From: Lachnospiraceae bacterium
Lineage (GTDB): Bacteria; Bacillota; Clostridia; Lachnospirales; Lachnospiraceae
NCBI GenBank assembly: GCA_024692955.1
Contig: JAILLW010000079.1
Coordinates: 1-38,401, forward strand
DNA: 38,401 nt
Reading direction: 5' to 3'
Numbering within the stretch: the first letter of the stretch is position 1; the number at the start of each line of letters is the position of its first letter. Made by a program: the position numbers and the translations under genes. The notes beneath the pieces were generated by a model. That model saw only the letters and a program-made list of their open reading frames with translations, was not told where the DNA came from and did no database searches. Positions 7,840-16,341 of this stretch are shown here, piece by piece.

Positions 7840-9286
7840 TCTCGGATATCTCCTCTTTGGTTCTGATCGGCACCCGGAAACTTACGGTGGTGCCTTCCTC
7901 GCCGCTTTCGATCTTCAGCCCTTCGGCCTGGTTATAATACAGTCTTATCCTCAGATTCACGTTCACCATACCGAAGCCGCCTGTCCCTTCGCTGACGGTC
8001 GGCTGCCCCTTATCCATCCTCTCTTTCAGAAATTCGATCTGTTCTCCGGTCATTCCCGTTCCGGTATCCGTTACGGAAAAGCAGAGCATCCCGTCTTCGA
8101 GCTTTCCCGTCACCCGGATAAGGCCGCCGCCGCGTTTGATCTTGATCCCGTGATAGAGAGCGTTTTCCACAAGAGGCTGCAGAAGAAGCTTCAATATGTA
8201 ATAATGCCCGATCTCTTCCGGGATGTCGATCTCATAGCGCATTATGTCCCGGTAGCGGGTCTGCTGGATCTTCAGATAGCCTTCGATATGCTTCCGCTCC
8301 TGACTTATGGGGATCCAGTCCGCGCCGGAGGAAAGGCTGATCCGGAAGAAATCACTGAGGGCGCTCGTAAGGCCGATCACGTCGTCCTTTTCGCCCGCCT
8401 CCGCCTTCCAGATGATGGCATCCAGTGTATTATAAAGAAAATGCGGATTGATCTGGGCCTGAAGCGTACGGAGCTCCGCCTTCCTCAGGTTTCTTTCATC
8501 CTTCCGGCTCTTCTCCATCATGTCATCCAGCCGGTCCGCCATCGTGTTTACGGAAATGGTAAGGTTCCTTAATTCCGTAACGTCGGTATCCGTGATCCTC
8601 GTATCGAGGGACCCTTCCGCAATGGCTCCGGTGGCTTCCTCCAGCCGGTCAATGGGCTTTTTTACGAAAGCCGTCGTGGACTTCATGGAACGGTTTCTCA
8701 GAAACCAGGCGATGAGCACGATCACCGCCTCGAGACCGGCGGAGATCAGGATCAGAAGCCGCAGCACCAGGCTCATGTCTGCAGTGGCGGCGATCTCTTC
8801 GGCGATGAATTCGTTCAGCATGCTGTCCACAAGCTCCGAAACGCCCCGGATCTCCTCGAGCACTTCCTCGTTCCGGACAACGGGCTCACCCGCGCTGATA
8901 TTGTCGCGGATCCGGTCCATATAGTTTTCAAGGGTCTTCATGGTACGGTTCGCGACAATGAGTGACAGCCGGTTTTCCCCGCTCGTCTTTTCCGCCACTT
9001 CGTCGATGGTATCGTAAACCCCGTGGATCGCCGGATAGATCCTGCTTTCCGCTATGGTGGTCCTGCCGCTCACGATATCCCAGACGCTCTCGGGTATATC
9101 CCCGGTCACGATGGTCTTTAAGCTCGCGATGGTTTCCATCCGGGAGATGGAGCTGTGATAACGCTCACCGTAAACAAGCATCAGGACAAGACTGATGAGA
9201 ATGGGGATCACAAGTATGATCACCAGATTGCGGGTCATATCATCGATCCTGCCTATGATGCTTTTTTCTTTTCTGATCCTTGGCAT
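7820..9286 (-). CDS. Membrane sensor histidine kinase (YesM family)
   Basis: The 488-residue kinase has a membrane helix at about 20-39, an extracellular domain of roughly 130 residues, a second helix at about 173-195, a HAMP region (about 195-250), the His_kinase domain with H282 in QINPHFLYNTLD and a HATPase_c domain (LLLQPLVENALYHG N-box, VTDTGTGM and GGFGMVNV G-boxes). It overlaps the response regulator gene by 20 bases. The extracellular part has no recognised ligand fold. The gene for a YtfQ-like binding lipoprotein ends 19 bases upstream, so the kinase may read the sugar-loaded binding protein instead of the sugar itself; that is inference. Confidence 0.92.
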   Translation of the reverse strand: MPRIRKEKSIIGRIDDMTRNLVIILVIPILISLVLMLVYGERYHSSISRMETIASLKTIVTGDIPESVWDIVSGRTTIAESRIYPAIHGVYDTIDEVAEKTSGENRLSLIVANRTMKTLENYMDRIRDNISAGEPVVRNEEVLEEIRGVSELVDSMLNEFIAEEIAATADMSLVLRLLILISAGLEAVIVLIAWFLRNRSMKSTTAFVKKPIDRLEEATGAIAEGSLDTRITDTDVTELRNLTISVNTMADRLDDMMEKSRKDERNLRKAELRTLQAQINPHFLYNTLDAIIWKAEAGEKDDVIGLTSALSDFFRISLSSGADWIPISQERKHIEGYLKIQQTRYRDIMRYEIDIPEEIGHYYILKLLLQPLVENALYHGIKIKRGGGLIRVTGKLEDGMLCFSVTDTGTGMTGEQIEFLKERMDKGQPTVSEGTGGFGMVNVNLRIRLYYNQAEGLKIESGEEGTTVSFRVPIRTKEEISENESISG

Positions 9287-9305
9287 ATTCCGAACTTTCC
9301 CCGGA

Positions 9306-10292
9306 TCAATATCCTCTGGGGCCGATTTTTGTAAGATCCTGTTCGTCGCTGAATACTTCTTCCTTCGGATGGATGAGTCTTTCCACCTGCTCGCCCGCTT
9401 TGAGCTTCAGAGCCGTTTCCATAAGAGCGCTTCCGAGCATCGGCGTGCATTCCACTACACAGTTGATCTTTCCTTCCTTCAGCACATCGATGGCATCCTG
9501 GCCGCCGTCAATGGAAATGATAAGGATATCCTCGCCCGGGCGGTAGCCTGCCTTTTCGATCTCGGGGATCGCTCCCAGGGTCATTTCGTCATTATGGCTG
9601 AAAACGACATCAATGTCATTTCCGTACCGCTCAAGAAGATCCTGCATGCATTCGGCACCCCGGCTCTTCAGGAAGTCGCCGTTCACGCTCTCCATAACCT
9701 CCATCCTCTCATCGTCCCGGATGGTATCCATAAAGCCTGCCTGTCGCTGCTGCATCGGAGTGGAAAACTCGGTACCCGTGATCTCCACGATCCTGACATG
9801 GTCCATTCCCTCGCTGTCCGTCTTGCGGATCAGATACTCCGCGGCCTCCACTCCTTCCCGGTAGAAATCCGCGCCTATGTGACATCTGGTAAGATCTTCG
9901 TTTTCGGTACTGATATCCCTGTCTACGAGGATCACCGGGATCCCGGCGTCTTTCGCCTCGAGAAGCACGTTGTCCCAGCCTTCTTCCACGATGGGAGAAA
10001 ATGCGATCACATCGACCTGGTACGCGATGAAACGCCGGATCGCGGCGATCTGGTTCTCCTGCTTCTGATTCGCGTTCTCCAGCATCAGGCTCACGCCGTA
10101 CTGTTCCGCTTTTTCTTCGATATCCCTGGTATTTCCGATCCTCCATGCGCTCTCCGAGCCGAGCTGACTGAAGCCGAGCAGAAGCTCGGGCTCATCCAGC
10201 TCCTGCTTTGCACATCCGGACAGAAAAACCGCGGCAAGCAGAACACAAAGGATCCTGATCACCGCAGAATAACGGCAGACTGTTTTCGTCAT
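9306..10292 (-). CDS. YtfQ-like sugar-binding lipoprotein next to the two-component genes
   Basis: A 328-residue lipoprotein with a signal peptide ending in LSGC (Cys27). The mature sequence contains LLLGFSQLGSESAWR, NANQKQENQIAAIRRF and EEGWDNVLLEAKDAGIPVIL, which closely follow E. coli YtfQ as remembered (GFSQVGSESGWR, QKQENQI, GWEPVLKEAKDA), so galactofuranose or a similar furanose is a reasonable ligand guess. It is first in line before the kinase gene and distant from the transporter's own binding protein, suggesting a sensing role. The ribosome site is weak (GAAAGAAAG). It starts only 20 bases after the exopolysaccharide sugar-transferase gene, so read-through from that operon is possible. 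Confidence 0.88.
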   Translation of the reverse strand: MTKTVCRYSAVIRILCVLLAAVFLSGCAKQELDEPELLLGFSQLGSESAWRIGNTRDIEEKAEQYGVSLMLENANQKQENQIAAIRRFIAYQVDVIAFSPIVEEGWDNVLLEAKDAGIPVILVDRDISTENEDLTRCHIGADFYREGVEAAEYLIRKTDSEGMDHVRIVEITGTEFSTPMQQRQAGFMDTIRDDERMEVMESVNGDFLKSRGAECMQDLLERYGNDIDVVFSHNDEMTLGAIPEIEKAGYRPGEDILIISIDGGQDAIDVLKEGKINCVVECTPMLGSALMETALKLKAGEQVERLIHPKEEVFSDEQDLTKIGPRGY

Positions 10293-10312
10293 ATCAATTT
10301 CGTCTTTCTTTC

Positions 10313-11743
10313 TCAGCTTCGAAACCCTTCCGTCGGCTCTTTCTGGAACAGGATCTTCACCGTTTCAAGGACGATCTGAAGATCCAGGATCAGAGAATAG
10401 TTCATGATGTATTCGAGGTCGAGTTTCAGTTTGTCAAGGGCCGAGGTATTGTACTTCCCGTACACCTGGGCATAACCCGTAAGTCCTCCCTTCACCTTCA
10501 GCCGGTAGGAAAACTCCGGGATCGCTTCCGTATACTTTTCCACATGCTCCCATCGTTCGGGGCGGGGTCCCACCACGGACATATCACCCTTCAGGATATT
10601 GATGAACTGCGGAAGTTCGTCGATGCGGGTCCGGCGGATAAGCGCGCCGATCCTCGTGATCCTCTCATCATGATCTCTTGCCGGGTTCGGCCTTCCGTCT
10701 TTCTCGGCTTCCGGGATCATGCTGCGGAACTTGTAGATCATAAACCGCTTTCCGTCAAGAGTCACCCTCTCCTGCTTAAAGAATACTGGGCCGTGATCCT
10801 CAAGCCGGATCGCGATGGCGGTCACCAGCATGAGCGGAAAAGCGGCAAGAAGGGCAATGGAGGAAAACACGATATCAAAGATCCGCTTATTCAGTCTCTG
10901 CAGATCGGACATCCCGAGATTCCGGCACAGATAGAGAGGCGTATCAAAAAGATTCAGGTTTTCCGAGGAGCGCACGATGATGTCGGAAAGCTTCGGTGTA
11001 AAATATACTCTCTTGTTAAGATCGAAGCAGATCTTCAGGATACGGTTCTCCTCTTCATCCGGAAGATCGTTTATAAGCGCCGCATCATATTTTTCGATCT
11101 CCTTCCGGAGTTCCTCCTCATTTTCCTGATACCGGATCGTCCTTAAGATCCGGTATTTGTCGGGACGGCTCCCGACCTTTGTGCTCAGGCCGTTTGTAAC
11201 CTCCCCGCTGATCTCAAGCACACTTAAGGGCGGGAAAAGCTTTTTGTAGCAGCGGACCATGGGGATAGTGAGCAGGGTCAGCAGCGCGCCCTCGGCAAGT
11301 GCCAGAAGGCTGTACTCCCTAAGCAGCAGGAATCCCAGCCGGAACTGCCCCGTCACCGCCATGGAGATTAATACATTAATAAAATTCGTCATGAAGATAG
11401 CGACGAGTTCCGCGGACAGGATATTCGTCATGCGGTTCACGCCGATCCGGTATCCTCCGAGAGCCCGGAACATCAGGAAGAGAACGGCAGTATAGAGCCC
11501 CAGGGACATCAGTATGTTGGCCCTGCCGCCAAGGTGCCCTGTCGTATTATAATCGGCGATAAGCCGCGTCCAGAGCAGCAGAAAGAGTCCCGAAGACACC
11601 GCGGTAAGGATCGTGCCGCAGACAAACCGGTAGACATACTTGCTCTGGGACGCGTTCTTTCTCTCCGCCGAAGGTATTTCCAGAAGGTCATACTGCGCGG
11701 AAAGAGGCGCCGATATGTTTTTTTCCCTGAATAACGCATCCAT
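10313..11743 (-). CDS. Exopolysaccharide priming sugar transferase (polyisoprenyl-phosphate hexose-1-phosphate transferase)
   Basis: The 476-residue protein has about five N-terminal membrane helices, a central CoA-binding-like region and a C-terminal bacterial sugar transferase domain. That domain begins KRIFDIVFSSIALLAAFP and contains PVFFKQERV, FMIYKFRSM, RIDELPQFINILKGDMSVVG and PRPE, the catalytic signatures of the WbaP/CpsE/EpsE family. It transfers a hexose-1-phosphate from a nucleotide sugar to undecaprenyl phosphate, starting each polysaccharide repeat unit. It closes the seven-gene polysaccharide operon. Downstream glycosyltransferases, a flippase and a polymerase are not in this window, which is unusual for a complete locus. 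Confidence 0.92.
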   Translation of the reverse strand: MDALFREKNISAPLSAQYDLLEIPSAERKNASQSKYVYRFVCGTILTAVSSGLFLLLWTRLIADYNTTGHLGGRANILMSLGLYTAVLFLMFRALGGYRIGVNRMTNILSAELVAIFMTNFINVLISMAVTGQFRLGFLLLREYSLLALAEGALLTLLTIPMVRCYKKLFPPLSVLEISGEVTNGLSTKVGSRPDKYRILRTIRYQENEEELRKEIEKYDAALINDLPDEEENRILKICFDLNKRVYFTPKLSDIIVRSSENLNLFDTPLYLCRNLGMSDLQRLNKRIFDIVFSSIALLAAFPLMLVTAIAIRLEDHGPVFFKQERVTLDGKRFMIYKFRSMIPEAEKDGRPNPARDHDERITRIGALIRRTRIDELPQFINILKGDMSVVGPRPERWEHVEKYTEAIPEFSYRLKVKGGLTGYAQVYGKYNTSALDKLKLDLEYIMNYSLILDLQIVLETVKILFQKEPTEGFRS

Positions 11744-11773
11744 GGATCAGATCGCCTTTCTTAAGGCAGAAGG

Positions 11774-12601
11774 TCAGTTCCCCTGAACCGCCTCATTGGT
11801 CGCAACCGCCGCGTTCAGATTGTCCGCTGCCGGAACGTCCGCCTTTTCGGTATCGGCCGTCGCCGCCGCATCCGCAGCCTTTGCAGTATCCGCAACCTTT
11901 GCAGTATCCGCAACCTTTGCAGTATCCGCTTCCTTTGCAGTGTCCGCGGCCTTCGGAGCATCGGCTTCCTTTTCATCCGCCGGCGCGTTTTCGGCAGCGT
12001 CCTTTGCGAATATCGAATTCGCCAGCTCGGCAAGTTCCGCCGGAACTTCAAAGAACATCAGTTTTCCGTGCTTTGCCATGTTGAGGATCACATGATCCTT
12101 ATAAACCTGAAGTACCGGAACGAGAACCCATTTTCCGTCCACAAGCTCGTAAACAACGATGCTCATATCGTCCTTTACGCCCTTTACATAGAAGTTCACG
12201 ATGGCTGAATTAAAGTCTTTTCTGGTTCCACTGGTTCCTACGACCGACAAAAACTTCAGTCCGCTCATGGATTCCGCAAGCTGCTTTCCGAGGGCCACGT
12301 CCGTTTTGGTCGGCTTGGTCAGTTCGAAGCGCTCGTTCGTTTTCGTACCGTCGATAATGATTCCCCCGCCCTGGGCCGTGGGAAGCTGCTCCGGGAATCC
12401 CGGAACCTGGATCACCGCGTTATTTGCGAATTCTTCCACGGTTTTTCCTTCCGCGGCAGCGGCCTGGCTCACAGCCTGGGACGCGCTCTGTGAGGATGCC
12501 GTCCCCCTCGCGGTCGGTGAATCGGCGGCCATCGCGGAGACCTCAAGTCCGAGGATCATCGCCCCCGCAAGTATCAGTGACAGAATCTTTTTGCTTTTCA
12601 T
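11774..12601 (-). CDS. Secreted protein with Ala/Asp/Lys-rich repeat tail, in the polysaccharide operon
   Basis: I chose the ATG at 12601 (AAGGAG seven bases upstream) rather than one six codons earlier. The protein has a signal peptide (MKSKKILSLILAGAMILGL through about residue 25), a Ser/Ala/Gln-rich segment and a globular middle part containing VNFYVKGVKDDMSIVVYELV and GKLMFFEVPAEL. It ends in a low-complexity tail of the six-residue repeat ADTAK(V/E/A), a likely extended spacer. No sortase motif or membrane anchor was found. I do not recognise a family. Its place between an LCP ligase gene and the priming transferase gene suggests a role at the cell surface during polysaccharide assembly or attachment. 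Confidence 0.75.
   Translation of the reverse strand: MKSKKILSLILAGAMILGLEVSAMAADSPTARGTASSQSASQAVSQAAAAEGKTVEEFANNAVIQVPGFPEQLPTAQGGGIIIDGTKTNERFELTKPTKTDVALGKQLAESMSGLKFLSVVGTSGTRKDFNSAIVNFYVKGVKDDMSIVVYELVDGKWVLVPVLQVYKDHVILNMAKHGKLMFFEVPAELAELANSIFAKDAAENAPADEKEADAPKAADTAKEADTAKVADTAKVADTAKAADAAATADTEKADVPAADNLNAAVATNEAVQGN
11878..11949. repeat. 18-bp tandem repeat within the secreted-protein gene, about four copies
   Basis: The unit CCTTTGCAGTATCCGCAA starts at 11878, 11896, 11914 and 11932, with the last copy slightly diverged. It encodes the six-residue ADTAKV repeat on the minus strand. Nearly identical units suggest recent slippage or recombination, so copy number may vary between strains. 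Confidence 0.85.
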
Positions 12602-12636
12602 TTCCTTACTCCTTTCCAAAGTCAGATGATGTGCAT

Positions 12637-13692
12637 TCAGTCTGTTTCCACTTCTTCGTAAAATACATCCAGTATCAGTTCGAACAAAGCCATTTTGTCC
12701 GGATAGAACTCTTCATACTTCTCCCCCATCACGGTCTTTCCCGGGATCATGCGGAAGCTTTCGCTCCCGAAGGAATAGTCCGCCACCTCGGGCGTAAGAT
12801 ACATCAGTTCATCCATCGTAAGATCCGTAGTCATCTCATTCCGGATCGTCTGATAGAGTTTCGCTATGATCGACGGATCCTCCTTCACGGCTTTGCGGAG
12901 TTTACCGATCAGTGCCTTCAGGTACTGCTTCTGGCGTTCGAGTCTTAAGTCCGCGGAGCCGAATTCCTCCCGGTCCCTCCACTGCACATACCGGAAAGCC
13001 TGCTTCCCCGTAAGGTGCACCGTCTCGCCCTTTTTCAGGGCTTTATCCGCTTTCGTAAGATCCTCGTTCACCGTAACATCCACGCCGCCCGCCAGATCGT
13101 TGATCACGGATACCGCGCTCATGTTGATCGCGGCATAGCGTCCGATGGGTAGATCATAAAGTACCCTCTTAACCGCTTCGACCTGATACTCGCAGCTTTT
13201 TTCAACTCCGTTTCCGAAGCCGTGCTGTACGGCGATCTGCGCCGTTCTGGTCTCCACGTACTTCCCGTTCCCGTCATAGATCTCGATGTCCGTCATCAGA
13301 TTCCGGTTGATCCCGATCACGGTGGTGGCACGCTTATGCGGATCAAAGACCAGAAGAAAGAGCGCGTCGGCCTGGCCGCCGTTCGTACCTTCCTTAACCT
13401 CCTTTACCTCGCCCTTCCGGTCGATCCCCATTATAAGAAAGGTAAGGATATCTTCGTTATACGCATAGATCCTGCCGTTATGCTTGATCCAGCCTTCCTG
13501 CCAGACCGCCTGTTCCTTTTCCGTCACTTCCTCCACGGGGAGTTCCCCTGCCGCGGCAAGTTCGGGAGGAGGTCCCTGCATGCTCTCTTTCAGATGCTTT
13601 TCTCCGGAATTCCGAAGCAGGAAGAACGCACCGGCGATGCCTCCCGCGATCAGAAGGAGCAGGCTTCCGATAATGATCAGTGCCTTTTTCAT
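12637..13692 (-). CDS. LytR-CpsA-Psr (LCP) family polymer ligase
   Basis: The 351-residue protein has one N-terminal membrane helix (about 4-26) and an extracellular LCP domain. ILTFLIMGIDRKGE, QADALFLLVFDPHKRATTVI and GINRNLMTDI correspond to the conserved core with its phosphate-binding Asp and Arg residues; IGRYAAINMSAVSVINDLAG and FRYVQWRD follow. LCP enzymes move undecaprenyl-linked polymers onto peptidoglycan. Position inside a capsule/exopolysaccharide operon fits attachment of that polymer to the wall. It lies 3 bases downstream of the Ig-like gene, indicating one transcript. Confidence 0.92.
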   Translation of the reverse strand: MKKALIIIGSLLLLIAGGIAGAFFLLRNSGEKHLKESMQGPPPELAAAGELPVEEVTEKEQAVWQEGWIKHNGRIYAYNEDILTFLIMGIDRKGEVKEVKEGTNGGQADALFLLVFDPHKRATTVIGINRNLMTDIEIYDGNGKYVETRTAQIAVQHGFGNGVEKSCEYQVEAVKRVLYDLPIGRYAAINMSAVSVINDLAGGVDVTVNEDLTKADKALKKGETVHLTGKQAFRYVQWRDREEFGSADLRLERQKQYLKALIGKLRKAVKEDPSIIAKLYQTIRNEMTTDLTMDELMYLTPEVADYSFGSESFRMIPGKTVMGEKYEEFYPDKMALFELILDVFYEEVETD

Positions 13693-13695
13693 ATC

Positions 13696-14727
13696 TTACT
13701 GCACCACGATGGTCAGCGGGCAGGAGGCGGACGGATTGCCGTCCGAATCCTGCGTCTGCAGACTGACCGTATAGGTACCGGGGATGTTCACATCAAAGCT
13801 TCCGACGGAAAGATTCCGGAACAGCGTATTGTAGCTGTCTTTATCGTCCGTCATCTGCCCGATCACGTTCACCCAGGCGGGGCGTGTTCCCACAGGAACC
13901 GTGACCGTGCCGGTCTTCAGTGTGAGTACCGGGGGATCCGAGCCCGGTATCGGGGTGCTCTGTGTGGGCTGGGTCTCTCCGGAAGATACCGTCTGTGCTT
14001 CCGGCTGTATCGCAGCAGGATCAGCCGCCTGTTGTATCGCCGCAGACTGTATCGCCGCAGGATCCGGCACAGGCTGTATCATATCCGCTGCGGAAGGTAT
14101 GGCTGGCTCACCCGCGGGATCCCCGGACAAAACCGCTGCAGCCTGAGCCGCCACGGGATCTGCCGCCGCGGGCGGTGCCGGTGCAGCCACGGGAGGTACC
14201 GGTGCCTCAGCCCTTACCGGCTCCTTCGTCTTTTCGGGAGAAGGTGCCGTTTCCGCGTTTTCCGCGGTGCCTTCTTCCCCGTCTTCCCCGATCTCGTCTT
14301 CAATATCTTCCGAAGGGTCGGCCGTTTCTCCCTTCACGGGTTCCGGAGCCGGTGCGGAAGCCAGCAGCTCCTCCGTTTCCTTCCGGGTCTTAAGGCCTTC
14401 CGCCGGGATCTCTCTCGATACCCGGGCCGCATTTCCTCGCCGGTCACTTACCGCATAATAAACGATCGCCTTCTCGCCGGAGGGATCCACGCTCACCTTC
14501 TCGATCACCAGACGTTTCGTCACATCCTTGTCCAGATTGTCATAGGCCGTTACTCCCGAAAGCAGTTCCGCATCCGTGATGTCCGCCCGGTAGACCGGAG
14601 ATTCCCCGGGGAATTTCACCACGGGTGCCTGCATATCAAGCCGCGCGAAACCGAACCCGCATATGCCGAGCAGCAGGAGGTTCGCGACGATCATGATCCA
14701 TATCGGAAATCCGTTCTTCTTTCTCAT
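13696..14727 (-). CDS. Membrane-anchored protein with Ig-like domains and a Pro/Ala/Glu-rich spacer
   Basis: The 343-residue protein has an N-terminal helix (about 8-29) and a first extracellular beta-rich domain (ITDAELLSGVTAYDNLDKDV and VYYAVSDRRGNAARV), similar to bacterial Ig-like/DUF5011-type modules. A spacer of roughly 130 residues rich in Pro, Ala, Glu and Gln follows, then a second Ig-like domain near the C-terminus (PGTYTVSLQTQDSDGN). No catalytic motif is visible. The gene lies 3 bases from both the BY-kinase and LCP genes. A likely role is a cell-surface scaffold in the polysaccharide assembly complex; the exact function is unknown. Confidence 0.72.
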   Translation of the reverse strand: MRKKNGFPIWIMIVANLLLLGICGFGFARLDMQAPVVKFPGESPVYRADITDAELLSGVTAYDNLDKDVTKRLVIEKVSVDPSGEKAIVYYAVSDRRGNAARVSREIPAEGLKTRKETEELLASAPAPEPVKGETADPSEDIEDEIGEDGEEGTAENAETAPSPEKTKEPVRAEAPVPPVAAPAPPAAADPVAAQAAAVLSGDPAGEPAIPSAADMIQPVPDPAAIQSAAIQQAADPAAIQPEAQTVSSGETQPTQSTPIPGSDPPVLTLKTGTVTVPVGTRPAWVNVIGQMTDDKDSYNTLFRNLSVGSFDVNIPGTYTVSLQTQDSDGNPSASCPLTIVVQ

Positions 14728-14730
14728 AGG

Positions 14731-15582
14731 CTACAAAAAGTATTTGAAATCATCTTTTCCGGTATCAAGCCGTTCCTTCTGTACGGCACCGGCCTTTCGA
14801 AGCTTCGATCCGAGTTCCTTGAGTTCGGGGTTCGAACTGCCCGAAAGCTTCATATCCACACGGGATTCCAGACCTTCCTCGCCGTATCTCCCGTAGTATT
14901 TTCCGTAGTACTTTCCGTAATAGCGTCCGTAGTTTCCGTAATAGGATTTTGCGGACATGTCCACCTTGTTGAGCACCGCCCCCAGTATCCTGCAGCCGGT
15001 CACGTCCAGCTGCTCTTTCACCCTCTGGGCAAATTTATAACTGATCGCGTTGTTCTCGATCACGAGGATCGTCCCGTCGCAGTGCTTCGCGGCTACCGCG
15101 GCATCGATCACGCTTCCGAGCGGCGGTGTGTCGATGATGACCATATCGCAGGCTTTCCGGGCCTCCGTCATAAACTCCGCAAACCGCGCGCCGCCGATGA
15201 GTTCCGACGGGTTCGGGGGTACCGGCCCCGAAAAAACAAGGAAAAGATTCTTTATGTTGGACTTGCAGATCACATCCTCGATCCTGGCCCGGCCGATCAG
15301 ATAATGGGTAAGTCCCTGGCGCACCGCGCCTGTCTTATAGCGGCCGACCAGAACGGACTTGCGCATATCCGCGTCCACGATGAGCGTCCTCTGTCCCGCC
15401 TCCGCAAAAGCCTTCGCGAGGCTCATGGCGACCGAAGACTTTCCTTCGTTCGGAGTGCAGCTCGTAACAGATACCACCTTCAGGGAATCTCCGGAGAACT
15501 CAACATTCGTCCGAAGTGTCTTGTATGCCTCCTTGGTCCGGTAATCTTCTTCCTTGTCGAAATGTAAGATCACTTCCTGCAT
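14731..15582 (-). CDS. Bacterial tyrosine kinase of the capsule locus (CpsD/YwqD type)
   Basis: I start this gene at the ATG at 15582, one base after the stop of the Wzz-like gene (TAATATG), giving 283 residues. The BY-kinase motifs are present: Walker A CTPNEGKSS, Walker A' TLIVDADMRKS and Walker B MVIIDTPPLG. The tail carries a Tyr-rich cluster (KSYYGNYGRYYGKYYGKYYG, about nine tyrosines). In the CpsC/CpsD paradigm the membrane partner activates the kinase, which autophosphorylates this cluster, and the PHP phosphatase encoded first in the operon reverses it, controlling polymer length and output. Unusually, about 40 residues follow the cluster. Confidence 0.92.
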   Translation of the reverse strand: MQEVILHFDKEEDYRTKEAYKTLRTNVEFSGDSLKVVSVTSCTPNEGKSSVAMSLAKAFAEAGQRTLIVDADMRKSVLVGRYKTGAVRQGLTHYLIGRARIEDVICKSNIKNLFLVFSGPVPPNPSELIGGARFAEFMTEARKACDMVIIDTPPLGSVIDAAVAAKHCDGTILVIENNAISYKFAQRVKEQLDVTGCRILGAVLNKVDMSAKSYYGNYGRYYGKYYGKYYGRYGEEGLESRVDMKLSGSSNPELKELGSKLRKAGAVQKERLDTGKDDFKYFL

Positions 15583-15583
15583 A

Positions 15584-16309
15584 TTATCTTCCGCGCCTTC
15601 TCTTTCGTTTCTTTCCGCCGTCATCCTCAATGAGAGGGATCATCGCGAGCGTACTTAAGCCCAGATACCGTTCCACATCCTCGGAGGTCTTGATCGTATC
15701 GTCCGTAAGGTACCTGATGAGAAGGATCACACAGACAAAGAGTACGCTGATGGCGCCTCCGAGCACGGTCCAACGGAGGGAGGACGGGCCCGCCTTTTCC
15801 GTCGGCATGTTCGCGGTCTCCACCACGTTCACGGCCTCGATGTCCATAACGTTCTGAATATGGTCGCTCGCAACCTCCCGGATGCAGTTTGCGATGTTCA
15901 TCGCGCTGGCGGGATCATAGTCCGTCACCGTGATCGATACGATCCGCGTATCCGCGGGAGTCGTCACGGACACCTTCTTTAACAGATCCTTGTATTCCAC
16001 ATCGAGGGAAAGCTTGCTGATCACTTCCTCGAGCACATAGCGGCTGTTGATGAGTTCCGCGTAATCCTTGGTCAGCTGCGTCCCGATCTGTACGTCGGAA
16101 TAGGTCACCGCGGTGCTCTCGGATTTGTTTAATATATAGATCTTCGTCGTTGAATCATAATAAGGCGTCACCACAAACTTCGATAACGCGAAGCAGGCCG
16201 TCGCGACAAACAGCCCGGTAAGAATGATGATCCATGCATGGGAAAGCAGGATCCCGAACATCTCGATCAGGTCGATCTCGATCTCGTTATTGTCCGTTCT
16301 CGGTTCCAA
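15584..16309 (-). CDS. Wzz/YveK-type chain-length and kinase-activating membrane protein
   Basis: The 241-residue protein has two membrane helices (about 28-50 and 184-202) bracketing an extracellular domain, the Wzz fold. It starts NNEIEIDLIEMFGILLSHAW and contains VTYSDVQIGTQLTKDYAELI, the typical CpsC/YveK sequence. The cytoplasmic C-terminus, with a Lys/Arg-rich end (GGKKRKRRRGR), would contact and activate the BY-kinase encoded next. Gram-positive systems split the chain-length and kinase parts into two proteins, as seen here. Its stop is one base from the kinase start. Confidence 0.92.
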   Translation of the reverse strand: MEPRTDNNEIEIDLIEMFGILLSHAWIIILTGLFVATACFALSKFVVTPYYDSTTKIYILNKSESTAVTYSDVQIGTQLTKDYAELINSRYVLEEVISKLSLDVEYKDLLKKVSVTTPADTRIVSITVTDYDPASAMNIANCIREVASDHIQNVMDIEAVNVVETANMPTEKAGPSSLRWTVLGGAISVLFVCVILLIRYLTDDTIKTSEDVERYLGLSTLAMIPLIEDDGGKKRKRRRGR

Positions 16310-16341
16310 ATTGTTTCTTACTCCCCTTTACAAGGTCCGCC

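Noticed and set aside
13222-15567. Plus-strand frame of 781 residues
   Set aside because: Shadow of the minus-strand LCP, Ig-like and BY-kinase genes, which have family motifs and ribosome sites; the shadow is Arg/His-rich and has no motif.
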